From Palsa-504 sp050010815 (lineage in GTDB: Bacteria; Actinomycetota; Actinomycetes; Streptosporangiales; Streptosporangiaceae), in the NCBI GenBank assembly GCA_050010815.1, contig JBEKKH010000017.1, positions 1-29,345 on the forward strand: DNA of 29,345 bases, given 5' to 3'. The translations under genes and the position numbers were made by a program. Of the stretch, positions 1 through 8,262 are shown in pieces. Below the pieces are notes generated by a model, which had not been told where the DNA came from, did no database searches, and saw only the letters and a list, made by a program, of their open reading frames with translations. Positions within the stretch are counted from its first letter, which is position 1. Each line of letters starts with the position of its first letter.

Positions 1-116
1 CAAAGAAGCGGTGGTGGACGCGGACGGCACCGCGGTCAGCTACCGGGACCTGCGGGCCCTGTCCAACCGGATCGGCCACGTGGCGACGTTCTACGCGGCG
101 ATACGCCTCGGTGCCG
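1..116 (+). pseudogene. Acyl-CoA synthetase N-terminal fragment, cut by window edge and by a deletion
   Basis: Read in the frame starting at base 2, the first 38 or so codons look like the early part of an ANL-superfamily ligase: a DADGTAVSYRDL segment, then ATFYAAIRLGAA, which in this family is the helix before the first nucleotide-binding core. The similarity stops near base 116 and the frame continues into unrelated sequence. The next recognisable coding sequence, from about 117, is in another frame and resembles a different family, so a deletion junction lies near 112-120. The start of the gene is outside the window. This is a remnant, not a functional gene; the family call is moderately sure because only about 38 residues are visible. 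Confidence 0.5.
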
Positions 117-302
117 CGTTCAGCGAAGCGCGACGGCCTGGTCGAGGCAGGGATCCTTCCGGCCGGAAATGTGAGCGGCGCCATCGCCGGCCTGATCGAC
201 GTGGCCGACTTCATTCCCGCTATGGTGCGGGACGCGATCGCCGTGCTTGAATCGCTCACCAGCCGGATCGTCCTCCGGCCTGGCCAGCCAGAGAGGAGCT
301 GA
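117..302 (+). pseudogene. C-terminal tail fragment, probably nitronate monooxygenase
   Basis: This frame ends with TGA at 300-302 and encodes about 60 residues with a LPAGNVSGAIAGLID segment followed by an amphipathic helix (DFIPAMVRDAIAVLESL). That layout resembles the last helices of nitronate monooxygenase / 2-nitropropane dioxygenase TIM-barrel flavoproteins, which commonly end with a G-Q-(x)-G-I-D type turn and a long helix. No start codon or upstream domain is present, and the fragment abuts the ligase head at 1-116. It ends 5 bases before the next start, so it may once have headed the same operon. The family assignment is tentative. Confidence 0.35.
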
Positions 303-307
303 TCGGG

Positions 308-2065
308 GTGGAGATGGAACCGGGCCCGGCCGGGCCTGCCAGCCGGACCGAGATCTACCGGCAGGCACGCGACCTGCTGCAGGAACTGGGCCAGGACTAC
401 GCGAAGGCCGTCGAGGCGTTCGCCTGGCCCGACTTCGGTGACCGTTTCAACTGGGCGATCGACTGGTTCGACGCGAACGCCCGCGGCCATGACGGCACCG
501 CCTTGTGGATCGTCGAGGAGGACGGGTCGGAGGCCAGGTACTCCTTCGACCAGCTGGCCCGCCGGTCCGATCAGGTGGCGGCGTTCCTGGCCCGTCACGG
601 TGTCTCCCGTGGCGACCACGTGCTGCTGATGCTGAACAACCAGGTCGAGCTGTGGGAGGCCATGCTCGGCGTGATGAAGCTCGGCGCGGTGATCCTGCCC
701 GCCACCACCGCATTCGGCCGCGGTGAGCTGGCCGACCGGATCCAGCGCGGCGCGGTCGGTCACGTGCTGGCCAACAGCGCGGACACGGCCAAGTTCGCCG
801 ACGTGCCGGGGGAGTACACCCGGTTCGCGGTCGGCGATGCGCCGCCCGGCTGGCCGGCCTACCGCGACGCCTACGCCCTGGACGTCCCGCCGGCCGAGCA
901 CCCGGGGACGGCGCCATCAGATCCGCAGCTGCTGTACTTCACGTCGGGAACGACGAACCAGCCCAAGCTCGTCGAGCACACCCAGGTCTCCTACCCGGTC
1001 GGGCACCTTGCCACCTCGTTCTGGGTGGCGGCCAGACCGGGTGACGTGCACCTCAACATCAGCTCGCCCGGCTGGGCGAAGCACGCGTGGAGCTGCTTCT
1101 TCGCGCCGTGGATCGCGCAGGCGACGATCTTCATCTACAACTACTCCCGGTTCGACGCGGCCGCGCTGCTCGGGCAGATCCGGCGGGCCGGGGTGAACAC
1201 CTTCTGCGCTCCGCCCACGGTCTGGCGGATGCTGATCAAGTCGGACCTGTCCGGCGGGAAAGGCCAGCTGCGCGAGCTGCTGTCCGCCGGCGAGCCGCTC
1301 AACCCCGAGGTCATGGAGCAGGTCCAGCGGGCCTGGGGGCTGACCATCCGGGACGGATACGGCCAGACCGAGCTGCCGCTGGCCGTCGGGAATGTGCCGG
1401 GGATGCCGGTCAAGCCGGGCTCGATGGGGCTGCCGCTGCCCGGCGTGCCGATCGTCCTGGTCGACCCGGTGACCGGCCAGCCGGCCGCCGAAGGCGAGAT
1501 CTGCGTCGACCTGTCCAGGCGGCCGATGAGCCTGATGACCGGCTACCAGGGCGATCCGGAGCGCAACACCGAGGCGATGGCGGGCGGGTATTACCACACC
1601 GGCGATATGGCCTCCCGGGACAGCGACGGATACATCTTCTACATCGGGCGGACCGACGACGTCTTCAAGGCCTCGGACTACAAGATCTCGCCGTTCGAGC
1701 TGGAAAGTGTCCTGATCGAGCACCCCGCGGTCGCCGAGGCCGCCATCGTCCCGGCTCCGGACGAGCTGCGGCTGGCGGTGCCCAAGGCCTACGTCACGCT
1801 GGCACCCGGCTATGAGCCGGGACGGGACACGGCCCTGTCGATCCTCCGGCACGCCCGCGAGAACCTGGCCCCGTACCAGCGGATACGGCGGCTGGAATTC
1901 GCCGCGCTGCCCAAGACGATCTCCGGCAAGATCCGCCGGGTGGACCTGCGCCGCCGCGAGGAAGAGGCCGCGGCAGGCACCGCCAGCGCCAGCGGTACCG
2001 CCAGCTCGCAGGAGTGGCGCGACGACCAGTTCCCCGAACTGCGGACGCCTACGTCCGGCGGCTGA
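308..2065 (+). CDS. AMP-forming acyl-CoA synthetase, ACSM-like
   Basis: A full-length 585-residue ANL ligase that should activate a carboxylic acid as its acyl-AMP and pass it to CoA. The P-loop-like A3 motif YFTSGTTNQPK is near residue 212. The A5 region reads DGYGQTELP, the A7 region YHTGDM, and the hinge/A8 IGRTDDVFKASDYKISP; a late LPKTISGKIRR carries the catalytic lysine. The long N-terminal extension and these motifs resemble medium-chain (ACSM-type) synthetases; the substrate cannot be read. The start is GTG at 308, behind AGGAG at 293-297; ATG at 314 is an alternative with poorer spacing. A TetR gene follows 12 bases after the stop. It is one of the few intact genes in the left part and probably belongs to the decayed CoA-dependent catabolic operon. 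Confidence 0.85.
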   Translation: MEMEPGPAGPASRTEIYRQARDLLQELGQDYAKAVEAFAWPDFGDRFNWAIDWFDANARGHDGTALWIVEEDGSEARYSFDQLARRSDQVAAFLARHGVSRGDHVLLMLNNQVELWEAMLGVMKLGAVILPATTAFGRGELADRIQRGAVGHVLANSADTAKFADVPGEYTRFAVGDAPPGWPAYRDAYALDVPPAEHPGTAPSDPQLLYFTSGTTNQPKLVEHTQVSYPVGHLATSFWVAARPGDVHLNISSPGWAKHAWSCFFAPWIAQATIFIYNYSRFDAAALLGQIRRAGVNTFCAPPTVWRMLIKSDLSGGKGQLRELLSAGEPLNPEVMEQVQRAWGLTIRDGYGQTELPLAVGNVPGMPVKPGSMGLPLPGVPIVLVDPVTGQPAAEGEICVDLSRRPMSLMTGYQGDPERNTEAMAGGYYHTGDMASRDSDGYIFYIGRTDDVFKASDYKISPFELESVLIEHPAVAEAAIVPAPDELRLAVPKAYVTLAPGYEPGRDTALSILRHARENLAPYQRIRRLEFAALPKTISGKIRRVDLRRREEEAAAGTASASGTASSQEWRDDQFPELRTPTSGG

Positions 2066-2077
2066 GAAGGAGGAAGA

Positions 2078-2704
2078 TTGCCGAGTACGCGTGCCGTCCG
2101 TGATCCGGACCGCCGGGAACGGATCCTGTCCGCTGCGGCGGAACTCATTGCCCAGCGCGGCTACCTCGGCGTGAACATGACGGACATCGGCACGGCGGCC
2201 GGCATCGTCGGCTCGGGGATTTACCGGCACTTCGACAGCAAGGCGGCCATTCTCGTCGCGATGTTCGACCGCGTGGTCGACCGGCTCATCGCCGACGCCG
2301 AGGCTCTGCTCCGTCGGCCCGACGGACCCGACGACCCGGCCGGCACCCTGGCCGCCCTGGTCCGCGATCAGGTCAGGTTCACCATCACCGAACGCAAGCT
2401 CTGCCAGGTCTACCTGGAGGAGTCCCGCAACCTGCCGGCCGGCGACCTGCGCCGGCTGCGCTGGAAGCAGCGTCACTACATCGACCTATGGCTCGATGTC
2501 CTGGGCGCGGTGCGTCCGGAGCTGACCGCGGCGCAGCGGCAGGTGGTGGTGCACGCGGCCATCGCCGCCATCCAGTCCGTCCTGCGCCACCACAGCCAGC
2601 TGCCCGAGCCCGAGCTCGCGGCCCTGCTGGCGTCCATCGCCCGCGACACCCTGGGCCTGGAGCCGGACCACGGTCACCTGACCAGCGGGGAGAGAGCCTC
2701 ATGA
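2078..2704 (+). CDS. TetR/AcrR family regulator
   Basis: A 208-residue protein with a typical TetR N-terminal helix-turn-helix at about residues 12-58: RERILSAAAELIAQRGY, then the recognition helix region ending in GIYRHFDSKAAI. The C-terminal half is helical and variable, as expected for a ligand-binding and dimerisation domain. The start is TTG at 2078, placed 3 to 4 bases after a strong AAGGAGGAAG site (2067-2076); no better start lies nearby. The stop overlaps the next start as ATGA at 2701-2704, so the gene is translationally coupled to the broken ligase downstream. It probably controls this acyl-CoA operon in response to an acyl-CoA, which is inference from position; its operator was not identified. 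Confidence 0.85.
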   Translation: MPSTRAVRDPDRRERILSAAAELIAQRGYLGVNMTDIGTAAGIVGSGIYRHFDSKAAILVAMFDRVVDRLIADAEALLRRPDGPDDPAGTLAALVRDQVRFTITERKLCQVYLEESRNLPAGDLRRLRWKQRHYIDLWLDVLGAVRPELTAAQRQVVVHAAIAAIQSVLRHHSQLPEPELAALLASIARDTLGLEPDHGHLTSGERAS

Positions 2705-3988
2705 GCTTCGACGTCGAGACCTTGTACGGCCGGCGGGCCGACGAGCGATGGAACCGGATGGCGGTCGGTGACATCCTCGAACGGATGACATGGAGTGACC
2801 CGGACAAGGTCGCGATCATCGCGGCCCCGGACGCGGTCGCTGATCCGCGCTACGCCCGGATCAGCTACCGGCAGGCCAACCAGACCGCGAACCAGCTGGC
2901 CAACGCGCTGCTGTCCTGGGGCCTGGACCGCGGCGACCGGGTGGCGATGCTGTGCGAGAACTCCGGCGAGGCCTACCTGACGAAGATAGCCATCGCCAAG
3001 GCCGGGCTGGTCGCGGTCCCGGTCAACACGATGATGGCCGACGACATGGTCGCGGACGTCCTGGACCGGGTGGGGGCCCGCACCGCGGTCGTCGACGCCG
3101 ACCTGTGGCCGGCCCGCGAGCCGATCTTCGCGGCGGCGGGGATACGGCCGATGGCGGTGAGCCGCGGGCGCGAGCCCGGGCCCGCCGGGGTGCCGGAGTT
3201 CGGCGACGTCGTCGCCGCGTCGCCGGCCGGCGAACCCGACGTCCGGATCCACGGCGACGATATCTGGGAAATCCTGCTCACCTCGGGCACGACCTCGATG
3301 CCCAAAGCCGTGATGATCTCGCACACCTACTCCTACACCGCGGCGATGTCGCACGCGCTGTCCTACAGCCGCAGCCTCCCGGTGGAGTCCGACCTGCGGA
3401 TCTGCTCGTTCCTGCCGGTGATCTACCACATCGGCGACCGCGCCTACGTGCTGTCGGCCTTCTTTCTTGTCCGGCGGCAGTGTGGTGCTGGGGCGCAAGC
3501 CGACGGGGGCGGCGGTCGCCGCCGCGGTCACCCGCGAGAAGGTGACCACCATCTGGGGCGGGTCGCCGCAGTTCCTTGGCGACCTGGCCCGGGAGGTGGG
3601 CGCGCACCCGGACACCTACGACCTGAGCGGCGTCGAGGTCATCATCTACGGCTGGATCATGGTCGACCGCTACAAGGACGTCATCAAGTCCGGCGGTGAG
3701 AACGTCTCGTCGATCCGGGTCGAGTCGGTCCTGGCCCAGCATCCATCGGTCGACCGCGCGGCCGTGGTCGGGGTGCCCGACGACCGGTGGGGCGAGGCGG
3801 TCACCGCCGTCTTGGTCCCCGCCGCCGGGACGATCGTGGACGAGCAGGACGTCATCGCGTTCTGCCGGGCCCGGCTCGCGGGCTACGAGACACCCAAGCG
3901 GGTGCTGACCGTCAGCGAGCTGCCCACCACGGTGGGCGGGAAGGTGCTGAAGTACCGGCTGCGCCGTCAGGTCAGTGACGGACGATGA
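2701..3988 (+). pseudogene. Acyl-CoA ligase (FadD-like) broken by a frameshift and an internal deletion
   Basis: From ATG at 2701 the frame encodes an ANL ligase N-terminal region with the A3 motif LLTSGTTSMPKAVMISH near residue 197. Ligase similarity leaves this frame at about 3467-3475 and continues one base over as SGGSVVLGRKPTG, so a single-base frameshift is inferred there. In the second frame GVEVIIYG is joined directly to WIMVDRYKDVIKSGGENVS. In intact ligases these segments lie over 100 residues apart, with the A5 to A7 motifs between them, so that part of the gene has been deleted near 3650-3662. The C-terminal lysine motif (TTVGGKVLKYRLR) is present. The protein cannot be functional. 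The crotonase remnant begins at 3985 with an ATGA overlap. Confidence 0.85.
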
Positions 3989-4685
3989 CCGACGTCGATT
4001 ATGCCGAGTCGACCGGGGTCGCCACCATCACCATCAACCGGCCGCAGCGGCACAATGCCCTGCGCCAGCAGACCATTGAGGAGCTCATCGCCGCCTTCGA
4101 CCGCGCCGATGCGGCACCCGGCGTCCGGGTCGTGGTCATCGCCGGGGCGGGCAGCGCGGCCTTTTCCGCCGGCGGCGACGTGGCCATGGAGGACGCGTTC
4201 GACCCGGCCGAGGGCCGGCGGATGGCCCGGCTGCTGATCCGGCTGGCCGAGGCGGTCCGCGGGACCGGCAAGCCGGTCATCGCCAAGATCAGGGGCTGGT
4301 GCGTCGGCGGCGGCAACGAGCTGTGCCTGCTCTGCGACTTCGCCATCGCGGCCTCCTCCGCCCGGTTCGCCCACACCGACTCGCGGCTGGGCAACTCGCC
4401 GATCTGGTACGGCACGCAGCTGCTGCCCCGCCTGGTGGGGGCACGCCGGGCCCGGGAGATCCTGATCCTCGGGGCGCAGCGCAGGCGATGCGGCTGACCA
4501 AGGTCTCCCTCAACGCCGACGGGGACCTCGCGCTGGCGTCGGTCCGCCAGGGGTTCGAGACGCTGACCCACATCTACGGGACCGCCGAGTTCCACGAGGG
4601 TACCTCGGCGTTCCTCGAGCGGCGGGCGCCCCGCTTCCACCCGGACGAGGCCGGCGACCCGTACCCGGGATCTTCGGCTACGTAG
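3985..4685 (+). pseudogene. Crotonase-family hydratase/hydrolase (MenB/BadI-like), deleted and frameshifted
   Basis: The ATG at 3985 opens a crotonase frame with TITINRPQRHNAL, an oxyanion-hole segment (AFSAGGDVAM) and GWCVGGGNELCLLCDFAIA. Together these resemble the naphthoate-synthase / 2-ketocyclohexanecarboxyl-CoA hydrolase branch. After REILILGA (about 4470) the frame runs into a stop at 4495-4497. The family's C-terminal part resumes one frame over at about 4487 with MRLTKVSLNADGD and TSAFLERRAPRF, ending at 4685. About 40 residues normally found between these two segments are missing, so a deletion removed them and shifted the frame. The gene fits an aromatic or alicyclic acyl-CoA degradation operon with the ligases upstream. 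It is a pseudogene. Confidence 0.8.
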
Positions 4686-4722
4686 GGGCGGGGGTGGACA
4701 TCCGGTGGATGCTGGCCAGGTA

Positions 4723-6327
4723 TTAACCGGCGCGGGCGGGCGGGCTGTGGCTGCGCAGGACCTTGGACTTGTCCCGGTTCCAGGCCATGGTGGTGCCGTC
4801 CGGATGGCGGACCAGGGTCCAGCCCATCCGGTGGATCATCACATGATGGTGAAACCAGCAAATTAGAATACAATTTTCAAGGCTGGTCTCACCGCCACGG
4901 CCCTTGTGCTTCAGGTGATGCACCTCACACGCCGACGCCGGCTGATGACAACCCCCGGCCCACTGACAGAACTTATCCCGCGCCCTGACCGCGTTCCGGA
5001 TCCCCGCCGGGACACTATCGCTATACCCGATGTCCAGCGGCAGGCTCGGCCCGGCCAGCCGGGCCCCGAGCTGCTCCCGGCGCAAGAAGCTCGCCAGGCC
5101 GCCCGGACCCGAGACCAAGGCAACAGCATGACGGATGATCTCCCGTTCCAGCGCCTCGCGGCTGAGCAGGCTCGGCGGGACCTCAGAGGTTCCTGGGCCA
5201 CCGGCGGGCGGAGCGGAATCACCGGCGTCAGCGGTATCGGGGCGGTCATCGGGGGCGAAGGCGGGATCGCCGGGGGCGGGGCGGCCGTGGCGGTAAGCGG
5301 CGCTGAGCTGGACACAGAGGCGGACCAGGTCATCCAGGACTGCGGGGTTCACCTCACCGAACACGATCGGGGTGATGGACGCATCGCACGCGAACGCCTC
5401 GGCTTCCTCGCCTTCCAGCCATGCGGCACCGTCACTGCCTCCCACCGACGCGGCGGCGCGGTGCCCGGCCCATTGGGCCCGGACCCGTTCGATCCACTGA
5501 TCCTGCAACGCGGAGTTCCCGTCCAGGACCATCAGGTCGGCCAGCGAGATATGAGCCAGCGCTTTCGACGGCTGGCCGGCCCGGTCCGGGAGCAGGCCGG
5601 CGGCGACCAGGCGGTGCATCGCTTCCTGCAAAGCGTCGTGATACCGCTGCGCGTGACTGCGGGTGTCCTCCGCGCCGCGAGGAGCGGACAGCGCGTCCAG
5701 GACCGTGTTCACCAGCGCGGTGCATTCCCCGGTGAGGTCACCAGACAGCACCCCGGCGCCGCCGAACGTCGTCTCCAGCCGGACCGCGCGGTCCTCGAAG
5801 GGCTTCCCCGGATCGCCGTCAGGGCAGGCGCGGGACTGGATCTCTGCGGCCAGGATGGCCAAGTCGCGCAGGTCCATGCCGCGGGCGGCAGCGGCCGTCA
5901 GGATCGCGTCGGCGGTGTCGCGGCTGTCTTCGGGCAGCTTGTCGGTCCAGCCGCACAGGGTCCGGGCGTAAGACTCGGTCATTTCCCCGGCCGTCATGGC
6001 TTCAGTGATGCGGGGGTGAGCGCGGGCCCGGCGGGCCCAAGTGGTGTGGCTGGTGGCGGTGCCTTTGGTGATGCGGGTTTTGTGGATGAGCCAGGAACGT
6101 GGACTGTAGTCGGCGTCCTCGGTGTAGCCGTGGCTGGCGGTGAACCCGCCGAGGACGCTGGCCCGGGCGGCGGTGGTGACGGCGGCGATCTGCTCTAGGT
6201 CGTGCAGGCACTGAGCTTGCTCGGCGGTGGTGAGCTGGGTGGGGTCAGCGGCGGCGAGATAGCGGAGGCTCGCCCGGGCTAGGTCAGCGGCTTCGGCGGT
6301 GTTGCTGAAGGCCGGGGTAGCGGGCAC
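4723..6327 (-). CDS. DUF222 / HNH endonuclease (13E12 repeat family)
   Basis: The 534-residue product has a long alanine-rich DUF222 region followed, in its last 100 residues, by an HNH nuclease domain: CQWAGGCHQP, then CEVHHLKHKGRGG, then an asparagine and a WFHHH cluster. Such genes are multicopy in many actinobacteria; their biological role is poorly defined. The start is GTG at 6327. It is chosen because GGAGGTGATC (6340-6331, minus strand), a ten-base match to the anti-Shine-Dalgarno sequence, lies 3 bases upstream. The frame is open to 6465, but that extension covers the promoter. The gene sits between the crotonase and hydrolase remnants and has its own promoter, so it may have been acquired separately; no flanking repeats were recognised. 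Confidence 0.85.
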   Translation of the reverse strand: MPATPAFSNTAEAADLARASLRYLAAADPTQLTTAEQAQCLHDLEQIAAVTTAARASVLGGFTASHGYTEDADYSPRSWLIHKTRITKGTATSHTTWARRARAHPRITEAMTAGEMTESYARTLCGWTDKLPEDSRDTADAILTAAAARGMDLRDLAILAAEIQSRACPDGDPGKPFEDRAVRLETTFGGAGVLSGDLTGECTALVNTVLDALSAPRGAEDTRSHAQRYHDALQEAMHRLVAAGLLPDRAGQPSKALAHISLADLMVLDGNSALQDQWIERVRAQWAGHRAAASVGGSDGAAWLEGEEAEAFACDASITPIVFGEVNPAVLDDLVRLCVQLSAAYRHGRPAPGDPAFAPDDRPDTADAGDSAPPAGGPGTSEVPPSLLSREALEREIIRHAVALVSGPGGLASFLRREQLGARLAGPSLPLDIGYSDSVPAGIRNAVRARDKFCQWAGGCHQPASACEVHHLKHKGRGGETSLENCILICWFHHHVMIHRMGWTLVRHPDGTTMAWNRDKSKVLRSHSPPARAG

Positions 6328-6396
6328 CGGGATCACCTCCCTGGCGGGTCTGGGGAAGGTTGCAGGGTGTTCCGGTGGTGCTAGTCTATTAGTTCG

Positions 6397-6424
6397 ATTA
6401 TAAGTCGCGGGTACGACATTTCTA
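6397..6424 (-). promoter_or_regulatory. Probable promoter of the DUF222-HNH gene
   Basis: On the minus strand a perfect TATAAT lies at 6402-6397 and TAGAAA (4 of 6 matches to TTGACA) at 6424-6419, with 16 bases between. Transcription would start near 6390, giving an untranslated leader of about 60 bases to the GTG at 6327. The surrounding 6380-6425 stretch is notably AT-rich for this window. The remaining non-coding bases from 6425 to 6513 hold nothing else I recognise. Confidence 0.55.
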
Positions 6425-6513
6425 GGATCGCCACGCCGAATTAGGGCTTTATGCGGCTCTTTCAAGGATTGGTGCAGCAGTTGCTACTGGTACTCGACTG
6501 TGGCCAAGGATGC

Positions 6514-7227
6514 TTATTCCAGGACGGCCAGGCCGTTGCCGCGGAGCCAGTCCAGGCTGCGCTGGACGACGTCGTCCAGGTGGTGCGGCTGGTCTGCGTA
6601 GTAGTGATTGGCTCCCTTGATGACCAGGTAGTCCTTGACTGCGGCGGGGGAGGCCTCGAACACGCTGGACACGTGCGAGGGGGGCACGGCGTCATCGGCG
6701 GTGTTCTCGATGGCGAGCAAGGGCACGTGCACGCTGGTGATGTTCCGGTCGGCCCGGGCGTTGGTGTCGTCGAGGGACCACTGCGACAGCCAGGCACGCA
6801 GGGTGGAATAGCGGGCGATGCCCGCGGGGCTCAGGTTCGCCTCGCGCGGCCGGCCGAGGAAGCACATGCCAATGGCCCGGTCGCTGGGTTCGATCGTCGC
6901 GTCGAGGAACCTCGGGTCGGCGAGGGTGCGGTGGGTGATCAGGCCGCGTTCGGCGGCGGGTCCTTCCTTGGCCCGGATCTGGTCAAGCAGCTCCCGGACG
7001 TAGACGGTCCGCCGCCGTACCCGGGCCAGCTGCGCGGCCCGGAAGCGCGAGATGAACTCCGGGCGGTACGGAGGCTGGTTGGGGTTCCGCGGATCGTAGA
7101 GATCGAGCTCGAAGTCGCGGACGTCGGGGTTGGTCTCGTCCACGACGGACGGATCGATGAACTCGCTCAGCACGACGGCCCGCGACAGCTGCCTGGACTC
7201 GATCATGAACACCAGTGAGTCCTCCTG
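6514..7227 (-). pseudogene. Alpha/beta hydrolase, 5'-truncated
   Basis: The last 235 or so codons of an alpha/beta hydrolase, ending with TAA at 6514. The late catalytic acid region is visible (PLLAIENTADDAVPPSH) and so is the catalytic histidine (IKGANHYYAD), but the N-terminal half with the GxSxG nucleophile elbow is absent. Upstream of about 7228 the reading frame no longer looks like a hydrolase, because the DNA there belongs to the homogentisate dioxygenase fragment in another frame. A deletion has therefore fused the two genes near 7224-7230. An internal ATG is available at about 7206, but without the nucleophile the product should be inactive. Confidence 0.7.
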
Positions 7228-7652
7228 TCGGTCATCGACGCCGTGGCCCGGTAGACATGCAAAGCGGTCCCCGATTGCGAGTTCGGCGAGCCGTTGCCGC
7301 AGATCGTCAGGATGCCGTCCACGAAGTCCTGCGGGCCGGCCGGGATCTCGAACGGATCCCACCGCATCTGATTAGGATTCGGCGGCTGCGTGAACGGAGG
7401 GGTGGCGAAGGTCTTCACCTCGGCCGGCCGGTAGCGCCCGTGCATCACCGACGGCATCGCCCGGAAGACATAGGTGCGCCGGTTCAGGCTCCGCGGCGCG
7501 GTGAAGGTGGTGCCCGAGATGAGCTCGCTGACCAGCCCCCGAGCCGGCTGCTGCGGGCTGTTGCGGCCGTGCGGCAGGATACCGGGTTCCGCCTCGCTCT
7601 CCAGCTCGTTGCCGAATCCGGCCTGGTACGTCAACTTCTCGCAATCCGTCAT
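7203..7652 (-). pseudogene. hmgA: Homogentisate 1,2-dioxygenase, N-terminal fragment
   Basis: The ATG at 7652 has a strong AGGAGGGA site a few bases upstream, the gene's own ribosome site. The protein begins MTDCEKLTYQAGFGNELESE and continues with HGRNSPQQPARGL, SGTTFTAPRSLNRRTYVFR, RWDPFEIPAGPQDFVDG and GNGSPNSQSGTALHVY. These are hallmarks of the first third of HmgA, the ring-cleaving enzyme of tyrosine and phenylalanine breakdown. Similarity ends at SMTDR (about 7227), where the intact enzyme continues for roughly 300 residues with its iron-binding cupin region. Here 6 or 7 unrelated codons lead to a stop at 7203. The catalytic domain is lost, so the fragment is inactive. It is also in frame with the TetR gene upstream. 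Confidence 0.88.
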
Positions 7653-8204
7653 GCGTGTCCCTCCTGGGCGCGACCACCACGCGACCCAGTTGCACATGCC
7701 GACGATCGCCAGCGCCGTCGTGCGCGGTTCGACGGGGCGGAACTCCCCGGACGTCATGCCCTGCTCGATGACCTCGATCAGCATGCGCAGCGTGTCGCGC
7801 TTGACGGTCTCGTTGGCCTTGGCCAGCTCAGGCGGCAGCTCCGATTCCGAGCGCACGAGCAGCAGGAACCTGGCGGGGTCGCTGGCGCGCTGCCCGGCGA
7901 TCAGGCCGGCGATGTCACCCAGCTTGGTGCGGGCGTCCCTGGCGTCATCGGTCGCGATGGCCCGGATCTCGGCGGCCCCGCCCTGGGTGATCTCCGTGAC
8001 CAGCCGGGCCAGGAGCTCGTCCTTGCTCTTGACGTAGTAATACAGCGCCGGGCGGGTTATCCCCATCGCTTCGGCGACGTCCTGCAGGCTCGTGCCGGCG
8101 AAGCCGCGCTCGGCGAACAGCCGGGAGGCATGCTGGATGATCTCGTTCTCGATCAGTTCACGGCGGACCGACGTCTTGGCCGTCCTGGTACCGGTTCTAG
8201 GCAC
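7653..8204 (-). pseudogene. TetR family regulator running in frame into the hmgA fragment
   Basis: A TetR helix-turn-helix domain is clear at about residues 15-60 (IIQHASRLFAERGFAGTSL, then ITRPALYYYVKSKDEL). The ligand domain follows to VGMCNWVAWWSRPGG, a segment that in FadR/KstR-like TetR proteins comes about 20-30 residues before the C-terminus. No stop codon follows: the frame passes through the hmgA ribosome site and reads on into HmgA to a stop at 7203. The chosen start is GTG at 8204, which gives MPRTGTRTAKT, a usual TetR beginning. The last helix appears lost, but the rest is intact, so a chimeric repressor could still be made and bind DNA. Confidence 0.75.
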
Positions 8205-8230
8205 ACCCAACTCACGGCTCGGCAAAAGTT

Positions 8231-8262
8231 TGACACCTAAGTATAGAACCTGACAGCTAAGT
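8231..8262. promoter_or_regulatory. Direct-repeat operator and minus-strand -10 upstream of TetR
   Basis: Two 12-base copies differing at one base, TGACACCTAAGT (8231-8242) and TGACAGCTAAGT (8251-8262), lie exactly 20 bases apart, about two helical turns. A minus-strand TATACT (8245-8240) overlaps the first copy and would place the transcript start near 8233, about 30 bases before the GTG at 8204. The layout suggests autoregulation by the adjacent TetR protein. No convincing -35 was found. Confidence 0.45.

Noticed and set aside
917..2476. Long open frame on the minus strand across the acyl-CoA synthetase and TetR genes
   Set aside because: It is the antisense of two well-supported genes; long spurious frames are expected at this GC content and its product resembles no family.
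7203..8204. TetR-HmgA as a natural functional fusion family
   Set aside because: The hmgA ribosome site and start are preserved inside the frame and the enzyme is truncated, which indicates deletion rather than an evolved fusion.
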